The notes: a model not told the origin generated them from the sequence alone. A stretch of DNA of 64,000 bases from Erigeron canadensis (GCF_010389155.1 NC_057763.1:35322645-35386644); one strand, 5' to 3'; shown: positions 52,745-64,000, numbered from the stretch's first letter. A program made the numbers and translations.

Positions 52745-52880
52745 CAACTAGGTTGGATAAGTTGTTGGAACTCTTGTCTCTAAAAACAGAGATCAAGGAT
52801 TTGATTTTCATGCCCAGCAAAAATGTCATTTTCCAACTTTGGTAGATACTAGAAGCAGATTCTCTACCATTACTTTACTT
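52745..52880 (+). mobile_element. Decayed SINE copy
   Basis: TTGGATAAGTTGTTGGAACT (A-box region), ATCAAGGATTTGATTTTCATG (B-box region) and CATGCCCAGCA match the SINE at 28710 with many changes. An older, shortened copy in plus orientation. Confidence 0.6.
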
Positions 52881-52992
52881 TTTCTATTAAAAAAAAGTTT
52901 GTGTTTTTTATATTAAAATCTTAATCTTTAAATTTTATGCTAAAATACTTTATACTAATAGAGAAACTTTTTTTCAAATATCTATATCTATA

Positions 52993-53372
52993 TCTATAAC
53001 TCTTTATAAAACAAACTACCCCTCTCTCATTTTTAAGTTTCTACCTTTAAAATATCTAAAATACCCCTAACTTTCAATACATTCTTAACCTACACACCAC
53101 ATCTGCCAAAAATATCCCTAAAATTTTTTCCAACTCCAAACTATTTCTTTTTTTTTTTACTAATTTAAATATTTTAACCTAATATATTTAATTAATTATA
53201 ATAATCTTAATGAGATTATTTACGAGATACATCTTTTAACCCTAAAAATAACTACACAGCCCCTTTTTACATCAATTATTTTCATATTAACAACCAAACC
53301 ATTACCGTTACCATCGCCGCCACCACCATCCATCGTCATGACCGCCGCTGCATTGCACGGGTACCCCTCTCG
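52993..53372 (+). mobile_element. Short Helitron-like element
   Basis: Starts TCTATAACTCTTTATAAAAC and ends CGCTGCATTGCACGGGTACC, then CTCG before T. It has the same layout as the elements at 1887, 3482 and 4850, including the CACCGCCACC run before the terminus. The exact 5' base is uncertain because TCTATA repeats precede it. The end is CTCG rather than CTAG. Confidence 0.55.
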
Positions 53373-54580
53373 TTTTAACCTATGCAATTTTACTAGTATT
53401 AGGGCTTTTTGTTTTATTTATTTATTTATCTATTAAATAAGTGATATTTAAATAAAGTGACTATTTAGATAAGCTAGAGAGGTATTTGTATAATTCGGCG
53501 ATGATGTTAGTGGAGCCGGCAATGTGATAGTAGCGACTAGCGATGGCGGTGACAGCAATTATGTATTCATATTGATGTAAAAACGGTTAATCTTAAAATT
53601 AATGTAGGTGAAAATTTTTAAAAGAGTATTAAAAAAAATGTTGAACTTTTTTAACACTTTTAAAAATAGAAAATACATGAAATCTTTATTAAATAATAAT
53701 GACTTAATTGGTAAAGCAATGTTCATGTCTTTTATTCCCTGTTGTAAAACTCCATGAGTTGAGTCGAGTACTCAAAGATTACTCGCTACAAGGCAGGGTG
53801 TTGAGTCGACCTAAATCAGTCGATTACTCCGAGTACTCCTTGCCTTAACCTTGGTTTTATTATTAAAAAATCATATTTTACAAAATAACTTTTAAAGAAA
53901 TGCACCTTGATGAATCTTTTATCAAGACATTCACCCAAGTAAAAGCTAATGAAAATTTGTTAACATGAAAGCCAAGGGCGGGTTTATAGTGTAAGCCTAC
54001 CTTATATTCAATTTTATTTTTAAAATTATGTTATAATTTTTTTTGAGAAGCTACATATAAAATTGGTTAGGACTTACCTTCACATCTTATTCTTATATAT
54101 GGAGGTAATGTTATGTTCATATATTGTTTATATGTTTATGTTATTTGAAATTTGATTAAAAAAAAAGTTTGCAAGATAGAAAGGATAACATTATTGAAGT
54201 TATATAATTTTGATGCAAAAACTTACACTTCATTTTAAAAGTTTAAATCTTAAGAGTCTCACTTAAATACTTTTGTGTAATATAAATGTTAATACTTGCA
54301 ATCCACTTTGACTAATATATCACTTTCAATTTAATCAATATTTTCCATTTAAAATATGATAAATGTTTTTAAAGATTAACCTAAAAATATTCTAAAAATA
54401 TAAGAAGGTGACATATGGTATTAAATAATTTTATTTCCTAATTTTACACTTTGATTTTTTCACATGTTATCATCTAATAAATAAGAGGACTTTTAGAGTA
54501 TTAGTTTAGGAGGATTTATCATTTTTCTTTCCATTTATCAAAATGATACTATAATCATTTTCTTATATCAAAATCATTAG
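53373..54580. other. AT-rich spacer
   Basis: No gene. A GGAGCCGGC/GATGGCGGTGAC patch near 53510-53560 may be a remnant of another Helitron-like end. Confidence 0.4.
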
Positions 54581-54830
54581 AAAAGAAATAGATAAAAATA
54601 ATAATAATAAAGTAACTCCCAATATCGTCTTCCACGGGTTTTTGGTCCCAATACCGTCTTCGACGGTGTATGGGGAGGTTGATATGTAGATAGGCATGAG
54701 GATCTACCATAGGTAGAAAAGGACCTCCAGCCTTGCTGGGCATGAGGATCGAACCCATGACCTCTGTTTCCAGAGACATGAACTCCAACCACTGATCTAA
54801 CCCAGTTGGTTTATAAAAGAAATAGATAAA
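54581..54830 (-). mobile_element. tRNA-derived SINE, sister copy
   Basis: Body 54597-54814 (218 bp). On the minus strand it carries an A box (TAGATCAGTGGTTGGAG) and a B box (ATGGGTTCGATCCTCATGC). It is flanked by a perfect 16-bp duplication, AAAAGAAATAGATAAA, at 54581-54596 and 54815-54830. It matches the 28710-28924 copy along its length, so the family was active fairly recently. Confidence 0.85.
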
Positions 54831-54894
54831 TCTATTTATTTTATACAAAATCTTATCTTAATAGATATCTTAATAGATATATATACACACTAGT

Positions 54895-55115
54895 TTTATC
54901 CATACAAAAGGTGTTTGATAGCTCAGCATCCCAGACCTCCAATGAATGCTTGTTCCTTAGGCAACTAGGGTTCAAATCCAAGGGGGCGCATGTTTTACTC
55001 CAAATGACATTCAATGTCGTAGATATCGTGCTATTTGGCGATCTACCCTGTGAACTACCGCGATGGCATTCTGCCCGGTGAGTGCAAAGACCACATATGG
55101 GATGAATAGACTTTA
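54895..55115 (+). mobile_element. tRNA-derived SINE, third type
   Basis: A-box-like TTTGATAGCTCAGCATCCC and B-box AGGGTTCAAATCCAAGG on the plus strand, with tRNA-like spacing, then a non-tRNA body. Target duplication not found. The body differs from the other SINEs in the window. Confidence 0.6.
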
Positions 55116-56001
55116 ACAAAAAAACAAACGTTATATATATATATATATATTATATATATATATATCTCTTTAAAAATAAATGAATGAAAACTACTTGATC
55201 TCATGTATTATTTTGTTCTTTTGTAAAGAACTCATTCTTAGTCACCCACCATCATAATACATAGATTAGATGATATAGTTTCTCCTTTTTTTTATAGTAT
55301 TTTAACCTATGACTTGTAGTATCATGTATTCATGTTTAAAAAGCACTTTGTATATCATGTTTAAAAGTGCATACTGCTTGTGCAGTTGTCCTTCATCAAT
55401 ACCCACGAACAAAACGTAGGCCAATTCTAGTTCCGCATATAATAGAAGAATTTATGAATGAGAAATTTGGGAGCACTCATAACACTCGTGGTCACCCACA
55501 TCCTCTCACATCTGCTCGTAAGTTCATGTCTGGTACAGTAGAATGTTTAAGTGTGTCATACATATCCTTTTATGTGTAAAATGATGTGATAAATTATTGA
55601 ATGTAACATGTGCACGTTCACTCATGTAATCACCTGTTTGTCCACAGCAATTCCAAGTTCATATATACTCCGTATTTGATAACAATTCAAAGTTTTTTTT
55701 TTTTTAATATATTGTGTTTTATCTAAATCTTTCACTACAAATTGAAATCAAGCACTTAGATGTCAAAGGCGCCCTTCAAGTTTTGTTCCTTTCAGGGGAG
55801 CATTTAATCGTTTTGGTTCTTTTTGGAGCGTAAAAACCATAGTTGCCATGAATTGGTTACTGTTGAGGGCTAGTACAACAACACTACTTTGTTTGCTGTA
55901 AGGGTACCAATACAAGTGCAGATATAAAAATTAACTCGTTGTACTGAGTACTGACCCTGAGCGGAATGTCTCTTCACTTTCAAGGGTTGAACCTAGGCTT
56001 G
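55116..56001. other. TA microsatellite and spacer
   Basis: A (TA)n tract lies at about 55132-55166. The rest has no gene I can support. An open frame at 55367-55579 has no recognisable content. Confidence 0.4.
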
Positions 56002-57190
56002 TTATTGCCCCTCTTCCAGAGAATGGGATTGCAACAGAGGGGTGGTTTGTGTGGACGATGATGATGATGATAACGCTTCCTTGTGATGGATACTGCAGTC
56101 TTCTCTGGCTTTTCCCCATAACACAGCATAGAACCCTAATGATATAATCATCCCGCCCACAACACTGCATTGAAATATAAGTTCATTGTCACTAAAGATG
56201 CTTCATTTCGACACTCATTCAGATTAAGTTGAAACTAAAGCATGCATAATTCAAGAGTGACCAAGAGTAAAGACCTTCCAAGATGGAGAGAATCACCGAG
56301 GAATATGACACCCATCACAAGTGCAACCACAATTGATAATGGCTTGAACATGGCTACATAGACTGGCCCTTTCAAATGCCGAGCCCATACTTGAATGAGA
56401 CCATTCAGAAATCCAGTAGAGATGCCCTATATAAACAACAAAACCAGAACCTCATTAAGTGACACCACGAATGGAAATTCTAAAGATAAAAACGATGATG
56501 TATTCAATGCAAATTCTTTACCATGTAAACTATAGAAGCTAGCATCAAATCAGGTTTCAGTTTCCAAGCATCTAAATCTCTCACCATAATTAACCCAGTA
56601 AACATAGCTATAACCAATCCACTTAACCCAAACACAAAAACAACCATTAGTTCCACTGGATATAGCATCATGATTTGTGCCTGCAGGGTGGTTGCTGAAA
56701 ACACTCGAATTCCTTAATAATATGCAAGCACTTAAAAATTTTGAATCGAAAGATATGCAATCTGGGTACCTGGGAAACCAAAACGAATGAAAGTAGAAAA
56801 TTCTGGCTTGCAAGCAAAATCCCACCGATAATCCAATATAAGCTTGATGAATCTGATGAAACAGTAACCGGTGCACCATCGTATAGTGTCGCCACAAGTG
56901 CACCTGATATTGACACTACTGTTCCCACAATTTTCGCTTGACTTGTATAACTTCTCAAATTCAGTTTTTCCATTCTGACAAGCAAAAAACAACATAAAAC
57001 ATTTTTCTATTTGTTTCTTGTTAGATACAACTCTACAAGCGAAGATAACATACCAACGTCAATTAGTACCAATTACCTGAAGAAGAATGCAAGTATGAAA
57101 GTGAAAGCGGGTGCCAGATTGCTCATAACTGAGGAAAGTGTAGGAGAACTGTACTTAACACCGACGTATCCAAAAAGCTGAGAACTGTAC
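56002..57190 (-). pseudogene. WAT1-related (EamA) transporter, lacking its 5' part
   Basis: Membrane transporter of the plant drug/metabolite (EamA, WAT1/nodulin MtN21) family. Five minus-strand exons are clear: 57077-57190, 56770-56974, 56522-56680, 56275-56426 and 56002-56164, joining in frame over 793 nt to a stop. They encode the family block GVKYSSPTLSSVMSNLAPAF, then FILAFFFRMEKL, and the second EamA repeat (AQIMMLYPVELM, GISTGFLNGLIQVWARHLKG, FLGDSLHLGSVVGG). A Ser-rich cytosolic tail follows. About 95-100 N-terminal residues (the first three membrane spans) are missing. The first exon starts in mid-codon after a good acceptor, but no upstream exon was found up to about 58200, where a LINE fragment begins. 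Either the 5' exons lie across a long TE-filled intron or the gene is truncated. Confidence 0.75.
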
Positions 57191-58217
57191 CTGGTGTTTA
57201 CAGCATTGTGAATTACCATATCTTTTATTCAATTTTTACTAATCGAAATGGAGCAAAAACTATCAATAAGAATGTACAAAACTTGATTTATTTTTTAAGG
57301 ACTAATAACTCCATCTCAAAGATTAAAAAGAGCCACTTTTTTCATGATAATGAGCTACACAAGCAATTAGTACATTTGATTGAGTAAAAAAAATAAAATA
57401 GGGAAATCGTTAAAAAAAAAAAAGTCACATAAAGTAGCAGCAAAAATGTGGTGAAGTCACTCAACATTTTTTGTGTTTGCTAAAGTCATTCGACTACATT
57501 TATCTCAAAGACAGGTCCATCAAAATGTTTGTGTAAAACCATCAATTTGACCTCTTATAACCAGTTACTCGCCATTTTAGATGGCGTGACAACTTATCCT
57601 GACACATAGAAAAAAGTAACGTTCAAAAAAAAGAAACATACAAAAAAGTACTTGTTATGGGACGAAAAGGTAACTGGATGCATACAATAGATAGGAACCA
57701 AAAGTTTGTTAGATTCATTAGGGCTTTTGAGAGTGTGATACATATAATACCAAAACTGGAAAAGTTTAATTTAATTCCACACGCGTGTCCCTTTATATTA
57801 TTTAAAAGTATATATTTTACCATGGATGTAAAAGTCGCTAGGTGGTACTTGAACAGAGTAATCAGCCTAGGGCCCTAGGCAGGGAGTACATGGATAAGTA
57901 TTTTTATATATAAATTTCGCAATTATATGTATGACATTTTAATAGAACCATAGAATCATGCTGGAAAGTTCAAACATAAACATAATTGGTCATAGGGCCC
58001 TAAAAAAATATATTTAGAACCATTAACACAATTGTTAAAATACTTCAAACCGATTTTCGACCAAGTTTGACCTAAACATTGACCGAAGGAATTTTGGCCT
58101 ACTGGGCTCAACTCACCTAAATATCCTCTATTTAGCTTAATTTGTGTAAAATATACAAATATATATACTTTTGAATAAGAAAAAGCTAATTCAGTGACTT
58201 AATAAAACACAAAAATT
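57191..58217. other. Spacer upstream of the WAT1-like exons
   Basis: AT-rich, no exon of the transporter recognised on the minus strand. It could be an intron. Confidence 0.4.
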
Positions 58218-58820
58218 GTTTGAATTGAATGACTTGAGAGTAATTCATTGGGTTTCACGGGAGAGGATAACCTCTCTTGTGGATGAGGGCGGGCTGGGGT
58301 TGGGTACCTTGCAAAATAATAATCTAGCTCTTTTATCCAAATGGTGGTGGCGCTACCGTTTGGAACCGGATAGTTTGTGGAGTCGCGTTATTACGGCTAT
58401 TCATTACTCCTCCTCCCGTAACTGTTCCCCCTTGCCTTCTCGGAGCTCTTTTGTGGGAGCTTGGAAATCCATCTCCGGATTAAGCCCCCGCATGTCTCGT
58501 CTTGATGTTTCTTTCGAGTGTTTGTTTACAGGAATTTTAGGAAATGGGAACAAACTCAAATTCTGGATTGACAAGTGGCTAGGCAACTCTCCATTGTATT
58601 TGTCCTACCCAGATTTATTCAAACTGGAATCACACAAAAGTTGCCTTGTGAAAGATCGTTGTACAGGTGAAGGTAGTTTCTCGCAATGGGTATGGCATTG
58701 GACCCGACCTCCCTCTACTACAACCGAGCTGTATCAACTCCAAGATATGTTATTCAGGATTCAGAACATCTTTCTTTCAAATGCGGAAGACACATGGGAA
58801 TGGACAATTGACAATAATTG
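58218..58820 (+). mobile_element. LINE reverse-transcriptase C-terminal fragment
   Basis: An open frame of about 200 codons shows words typical of the region after the reverse transcriptase in plant L1-like elements, leading into the zf-RVT domain. Examples are VIHWVSRERI, DEGGLGLGTL, LALLSKWWWRYRLEPDSLW, GNGNKLKFWIDKWLG and FSQWVWHW. The polymerase and endonuclease are absent, and the frame ends before the zinc-binding cysteines. It is a fragment, perhaps carried inside a Helitron whose 3' end lies at 58926. Confidence 0.8.
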
Positions 58821-58894
58821 ATGATTTCAGAGGTGGAATATCTGATCTTCTTCTGCACACAAATATAATAATCATTATATATATATATATACAC

Positions 58895-58926
58895 TAGATA
58901 TTTTATCTCGCGCGATGCGCGGCTAG
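58895..58926 (+). mobile_element. Helitron 3' terminus
   Basis: TTTTATCTCGCGCGATGCGCGG followed by CTAG before T. The CGCG-AT-GCGCG core forms a short hairpin beside the terminal CTAG. The 5' end is not identified; the LINE fragment may be captured cargo. Confidence 0.5.
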
Positions 58927-58977
58927 TTAAAAAGGTTATTTTATGCATTAATAAATAGCTATTCTATAGGCTTATTA

Positions 58978-59012
58978 CTAGATGTAGAACCCGTGTGAAA
59001 ACACGGGATATA
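58978..59012 (-). mobile_element. Second Helitron 3' terminus, opposite strand
   Basis: On the minus strand, hairpin CCCGTGTTTTCACACGGG, ten bases, then CTAG before T. This points toward 58978, 52 bp from the plus-strand terminus. Its 5' end lies to the right and was not found. A PIF/Harbinger element is inserted in the interval. Confidence 0.6.
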
Positions 59013-59188
59013 TTTGGAAGTATAACCTTAACAAATAACTTAAAATATGTCTTAAAAAAACAATTGTCTCATTTTATATGTTTACAAATTATAATATCAA
59101 AACTTTTAAGAAAATAAAACAGATATTCCATTACCCATTACATCAAAAATAAAACAACAATGTGAATTAGGAAATTGCTACTTGAATC
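59013..59188. other. Helitron interior
   Basis: AT-rich, non-coding. Confidence 0.4.
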
Positions 59189-60286
59189 TTAAGGGCACCT
59201 ACATTAGAGGCTTCCCAATGGAGGCCACAAATCCACCTCAGACTAGTCCCTGTCAGCGTCACATCAGCAAAAAACACTCTAAGGACTAATCCCCCAAAAT
59301 GAACCTAATGGACTCATCCACCTAAGACTAGTCTTGGACCCACCAATTATTTAATTCTACCAATTTATCCAAACTTTACACTTTTAACCCTCTAAAATTA
59401 TAACAAACTAAAACATACACAAATAAAAAACACTTCATTAAAAATAAAAACATTACACAATCTATTAAAAAAAACACATTACAATACTTCAAATAAAGAA
59501 AACACACATTAAAATAAAAACATTAACAATACTTTATTATAAAAAACACACATTAAGTCGGGAGGCGCCATACATGCTCCGTAAGATCATGGCGAAGAGC
59601 ATGATGCACAGTGCGATCTCGAAGCTCCTTGCCGGTACGTTGGTGAAGTGCAATCCTTTCCTGGAACGTATGCTCCGGTAAGACGATTTGGTCAATGTCG
59701 TCTCCTTCCTCGAGTGAGCTTATGGCGTACCCCGCGTCTTCAACGACGCTACGGGGTATGTATGGTCTTGATGATTCACCTTGTTCAAGCAAATCAACAC
59801 ATTCGGCCATCATACCAAAAAGCTCGTCATTATCGTCTCCAGTAGGAAACAAATCGGGTCTCATGTACGTTGATAAACTTGAATGAAACTGGTTGTTCAT
59901 GATGATTTTATGTATACGAAAGTGTGTTTTGGTATAATATAGCTGAATATATGCAAGAGTGGTGTGAAATGGTGGTTCAGATGAAGTGTATACATAGCCA
60001 TTTTGAAAAACTAGCCGTTAAGGACTAAAGTTGTAACTTTTTTGAACCTGTTTTGAACCATATAACCGTTTAGGGGCTAAAGTTGCCAAAAGTTGAAACT
60101 TATGTTTGTCTTCTTCCTTTGAATTTATAGCCGTTAACATTCAAAAAAAAAAAAAATTAGAGGCGAGACTAGTCCCTGGAGGGACGAACGTGCCGGACGA
60201 ACGACCCGAACGAGTCCCACCCAACGGTGTGGACTCGTCCCTGTGAGCCGGACGAGCGCGAGAACGAACCATTGGGGACCTTCTTA
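59189..60286 (-). mobile_element. PIF/Harbinger deletion derivative
   Basis: Element 59192-60283 (1092 bp) is flanked by TTA on both sides (59189-59191 and 60284-60286), the Harbinger target. Left end AGGGCACCTACATTAGAGG and the reverse complement of the right end, GAAGGTCCCCAATGG, are imperfect inverted repeats. A short ORF inside keeps a transposase-like tail. Confidence 0.65.
59553..59900 (-). CDS. Remnant Harbinger transposase ORF (115 aa)
   Basis: 115 aa starting MNNQFHSSLSTYMRP. The C-terminus (RTGKELRDRTVHHALRHDLTEHVW) resembles the end of plant Harbinger transposases, which finish in a DL.EH.W motif. The middle is acidic (SSLEEGDDIDQIV). The DDE catalytic core is missing, so the protein cannot transpose the element. 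It looks like N- and C-terminal parts joined by an internal deletion. Confidence 0.55.
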   Translation of the reverse strand: MNNQFHSSLSTYMRPDLFPTGDDNDELFGMMAECVDLLEQGESSRPYIPRSVVEDAGYAISSLEEGDDIDQIVLPEHTFQERIALHQRTGKELRDRTVHHALRHDLTEHVWRLPT

Positions 60287-62219
60287 GTGCAACCACCTGT
60301 TTGCACTTTAAACCCTTTAGCCCACTGTCACAACCCAATTGTAATGATTTAACCAATCTACACCAGCAACAATACTCCATACTAAGCATCATCAACCTGA
60401 AAAAAATTCATCCCATCAAAATTGTCGAGTTGGATCTTCAAAGTTGCATCAAAAATCTCCCATAAGAAAACCATAGAACATAGAGAGGTCCTATACAACA
60501 GTAAAGGACCATTGATTAACCACAATTTTTCTATAGTCATGAAAATGAACCATTGGCCCATTAGAAAACCAAAACAACTGGAACTTTAAAGTTAAATGCA
60601 ACATATCCAATTAAACTCAATGAGTCACATGTATCTACTGTTATATATATTTAGAAATTATAATAGAAAGATAAAGCTCTAATCATCAATAACCAATTTA
60701 GACCTTCAAAACAAACTCGAACTTTATACATATAAAAGAACAACCTTCTACGAATCTGATAGGTCCAACCCAACCTGTTTTGACTCATTCCCAACCCACT
60801 CATTTTGCCGATTCTGACATCAGTTGATTGCCGTCAACTGTTTTTAATCATAAAACTTATGGCATGTTTGCTTTTTTAGGGATGTCATACTTCTTTATTA
60901 CCCCATTTGCATTAAAAAAAACTCATTCAGTAAATAAGTTATATAACCATGGCAAAGCAATACCATATCATCTCAAAGTCTACAACAAAAATCGCATATT
61001 CAACTTAAATTAGCTTCTAATGATACGTTGACCATCCTTTTTTATGATGCACATGTGAACTATGCATCATGGTCTTGAGTAAAAGTTGTTTAAAAAATGA
61101 CCTAAAAATCGACACAATGATCGCATATCAATGTTGTGTGCAACATACCAAATCAGTGTCTCATAAGCTTCATATCTCACAATTCTCAATCTGTACCATG
61201 TTGTGTGCACACCATATCAATGAAAGCAAACTTGTTGACAAATTAGCATAGAGATACAAAATTACCCGACTTAAATCTTGTAATATAACTATAATAATCA
61301 AGTAAAACGTTGCACTTTTAGAAGACGGTATGAGTACTTTTTAGGGACAATTTCCCCCAATATAGTAGGGGGAACACGTGAATGAGTAAAGTGGGCCTCA
61401 GTTTGTCTAACCATTTTCGCTTTCTTTTCATGCATATCTGAAACGATTAGGTTATCAAAAATTAACAAAATTAGTAAAGTGGGCCTAACAAAATTAAGAA
61501 CATGCCCATTACACCAACACTTCCACCATTAACATAAGTTAATATTTAATGTAGATAACTGAATACATAGGTGATAAATATTGTAAAACCAACTTGCAAC
61601 ACCCCAAAAATTTATACTTTCTTTATATACAAACGCAGTTACAAACTTAAACTATATGGACAAATTATCAAAATAACTTTGAGACTAATCAACTAAAAAT
61701 TAGATTAATTTTAACGAATAAAAAGTAACAATTATGTTTGATCGTTCAGGACATCAGCCCAGGGGCTGTTTTTGGGTTCTACTTTTCGGCCACTTAGAAA
61801 CCTTCGTTTTCAATCAGCCTTGCATCAAATTAAATACATTTAAACTTACTTTCGTTGTACGTTTTTAGTTACCCCCAAAAAATAATACACGAAAATTTAC
61901 AGTTGTGTAAAAACATGATAAGAGAATTAATATGGCCATACCTCTTGTGTTAGAGTCCCGGTTTTGATCATAAGAACATCATACTAACTTATGATTTAGA
62001 AGCACACCAAAGACTCCATCTTTGCCCATGTCCATAATAATAACAAAAGCTCACGACAAATCCAACATTAAGATATTAATTATTAGACACTGATAACACA
62101 CACTCATTGTTCACATGATCTCCAACTGAAATCTATTCAACAAAAACACAAAATCTGAATCTAATAGAGAAATCTGAGTCTATAATATGTATTCTACGTT
62201 TGTGCCATTATATATATGC
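60287..62219. other. AT-rich spacer
   Basis: No gene supported. The left part may belong to the Helitron interrupted by the Harbinger element. Confidence 0.45.
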
Positions 62220-62415
62220 AAGGATTACAAAATATGGATCCAAGAAGGGTTGATAGTGTGTATATATAAACTGGCCTGCAAGCATTATATATATTTTTCA
62301 CGACCTCCCTCAAAAGTGTCTTTTTGGGATCATTTGATCTGTAAAATATTTAAATAAAATATGGATCCAAGAAAGGTTGATAGTGTGTGTATATATATAA
62401 ACTGGCCTGCAAGCA
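62220..62415. repeat. Direct repeat, two copies
   Basis: AATATGGATCCAAGAAGGGT...AAACTGGCCTGCAAGCA at about 62231-62284 recurs at about 62358-62415 with small changes. The spacing is about 127 bp. Confidence 0.75.
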
Positions 62416-63015
62416 ACCTACCAACCCACCCACTATGCCACCTCTAGTAATTCAGTATAGAATACTCGTATCATGTTTATCTGTTATGCCAAGAGAGATG
62501 GGCATAAAGATACCTTTGCTGTCATTTAACATGTAGTATCCTAAAATCAAGTCAGTATTAGCAAACACCATCGGAACATCAAACTCATTTGTCAGTTCCT
62601 ATCTCATAATCACAAAACAGTTTTACATGAATAAACTAAATTAATGAGCCATGAAAAAAGTTTTTTTTAAAAAAAAAACTACCTGCAGCTTGCTTCATTA
62701 ACTGATCAAAGTTCAATAGAAGTTCATTAAGTACCTTTCCGAGTGCCTAAATTTGGAGAACAAAACAAACATCGTTAAGAACATAAAATAGGTACGAACA
62801 TAAAGAACCAAACACTTTCTTCACTCATCAGCCATTTCCACATCATTACCCTGCAAATATTAAGCAATTAGACATCACAACCCAAAGGAAAATTACTAAG
62901 ATAAAAACAGAAAACATAGTAAAAATTTCAATACCTTTAATAATACCACATTGTAAATAAAAAGTCATGGTGTTCTTTAAGATTACAAAGACCCAGACAT
63001 GTTCAAGGAAGAGTA
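62416..63015. other. Spacer with exon-like islands (minus)
   Basis: On the minus strand, 62683-62746 is flanked by a good acceptor and donor and can read ALGKVLNELLLNFDQLMKQA. An upstream island at about 62823-62851 can read GNDVEMAD, but the two do not join in that frame. A third island near 62515-62540 reads GYYMLNDSK. They may belong to an unrecognised gene or be chance. Confidence 0.2.
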
Positions 63016-63440
63016 ATGATTCATCATGGCTGCATTAAAAAAGCAAATGTGACAGTAAGGTCACATTCACACATCAAATGTCATACCAAAGAGCACATAA
63101 ACTCAAGTATCTTTGAATCTAAACACATCATCACAGCCAATCAAAAGGAACACATCAGCTTTTATGAGATAAACTCCTAAGCTCCTTTAGTAGGAAATCC
63201 ATCATATTAAGGTATTCAAGGTCGTATAAAATCCCTTAAACCCTCAACTTTTGTATTTAGGACAGATTTAGGTACCAATATATATGATGGCTCAAACATG
63301 CTAAAGTTAGACTAATGATTCATCATGGCTGCATCAAATAAAGTTGTCATGTGAAAATGTCACATACACAACTCAGATGCCATGCCATGGAAGACATAAG
63401 TTTAACATTTTTTTTTCTGAATATAAACACATCATCATTG
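63016..63440. repeat. Two diverged copies of a 300-bp unit
   Basis: ATGATTCATCATGGCTGCAT at about 63016 recurs at about 63313. The following GTGACAGTAAGGTCACATTC corresponds to GTGAAAATGTCACATACACA, and AAACACATCATCACAGCCAAT to AAACACATCATCATTGCCAAT. Confidence 0.65.
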
Positions 63441-64000
63441 CCAATAAAAAAGAAACAACCATCATATCATAGAAATAAATCGTTCAAACTCATTGTCCAT
63501 ATTTTGAAACCTAAACATAAAACATGAAGTACAAACATTAGCAAAATAAACATTACTTAAATAATAGAATTTGCAATAGCCACTGTTAACACTCTTGTAA
63601 TCTCTACAAAACACCTAAAATATACATATATACCTAAAATAATTCCATCTAATCAACTCGTAAACACTTTTTGAATAATCAAAACATATATATATTGAGA
63701 TATATATATATATATCCATGAACTTTCTGATATATCCATGAAATCGAATTTTTTCACCAAAATCGAAATCTTTCACTTTCTGATATATCCATGAACTCGA
63801 ACTTTTCCACCAAGCTCGAATGTACCTCCACCATGAATGACCATCATCCATCAAAAACAAAAACCCATAAACAACACTTACCAAAAGTTTTAAACATGAT
63901 TTTAAAAAACCCCAAATCACTAATTACAACAAAAAGTTTCATAAAATCGTAGATCTAGATAACAAAATAAATCGATTTAAAAAAAAAAAGCCAATAACAA
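63441..64000. other. Right edge, short tandem repeat
   Basis: ACTTTCTGATATATCCATGAA occurs at about 63722 and 63775, each followed by a TCGAA..TTTTTCCACCA-like stretch, giving a repeat unit of about 53 bp. No gene was seen; the 63615-63920 minus open frame is low-complexity. Confidence 0.5.

Noticed and set aside
55367..55579. Plus-strand 70-codon open frame
   Set aside because: No recognised content or neighbouring exons.
63615..63920. Minus-strand 101-codon open frame
   Set aside because: Low-complexity AT and TA tracts with a local tandem repeat; no protein-like features.

Overview
The window is nuclear DNA of a flowering plant. The genes are split by short GT-AG introns, proteins carry plastid or mitochondrial presequences, and families are plant-typical (P-class PPR, SBT1 subtilase, WAT1/EamA, plastid CTPA). 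The intergenic DNA is very AT-rich and packed with SINEs, Helitrons, MULEs and MITEs. The repeat and protein style suggests an asterid, perhaps Asteraceae; that is an inference from general resemblance, not a proven placement.

Layout. 1-6.5 kb: a small spliced gene of unknown function (minus strand) among short Helitron-like elements, one nested in another. 6.6-9.5 kb: an intact 11-exon plastid C-terminal processing peptidase (CTPA, minus). 9.5-18.5 kb: a Helitron with a MITE inside it, a long stretch of degenerate tandem repeats, and remnants of an NC/LRAT-domain gene. 19.9-20.5 kb: a single-exon isochorismatase/nicotinamidase-like gene (minus). 20.5-25 kb: TE-rich spacer. 25-27 kb: a subtilase pseudogene (plus). 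27.8-28.4 kb: a two-exon AT-hook gene (minus). 28.7-31.6 kb: a SINE, a GC-rich hAT MITE and a Pack-MULE-like element. 31.7-35.0 kb: adenylosuccinate synthetase (plus). 36-38.8 kb: a PHD-finger plus telobox-Myb gene (minus). 40.9-43.6 kb: a mitochondrial-type PPR gene with a frame-breaking duplication near its 5' end (minus). 47.3-52.2 kb: a 12-exon HAS1/RH27-type DEAD-box helicase (minus). 52.6-55.2 kb: SINEs and a Helitron-like element. 56-57.2 kb: a 5'-truncated WAT1-type transporter (minus). 58.2-60.3 kb: a LINE fragment, two Helitron 3' ends and a PIF/Harbinger derivative. 60.3-64 kb: AT-rich DNA with short tandem repeats and no convincing gene.

The genes do not form a pathway; this is an ordinary plant gene neighbourhood. 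CTPA serves photosystem II, PURA purine synthesis, the helicase ribosome assembly, the PPR protein organelle RNA, and the PHD/Myb and AT-hook proteins chromatin or DNA. Exon models were built by hand from splice sites and reading frame. They close exactly in frame for CTPA, PURA, PHD-Myb and the helicase. I found no clear undescribed system. The strongest oddities are the 61-bp frame-breaking duplication in the PPR gene, the tandem exon duplication in the PHD-Myb gene, the Pack-MULE sitting 121 bp upstream of the PURA start codon, and the decayed NC-domain locus.
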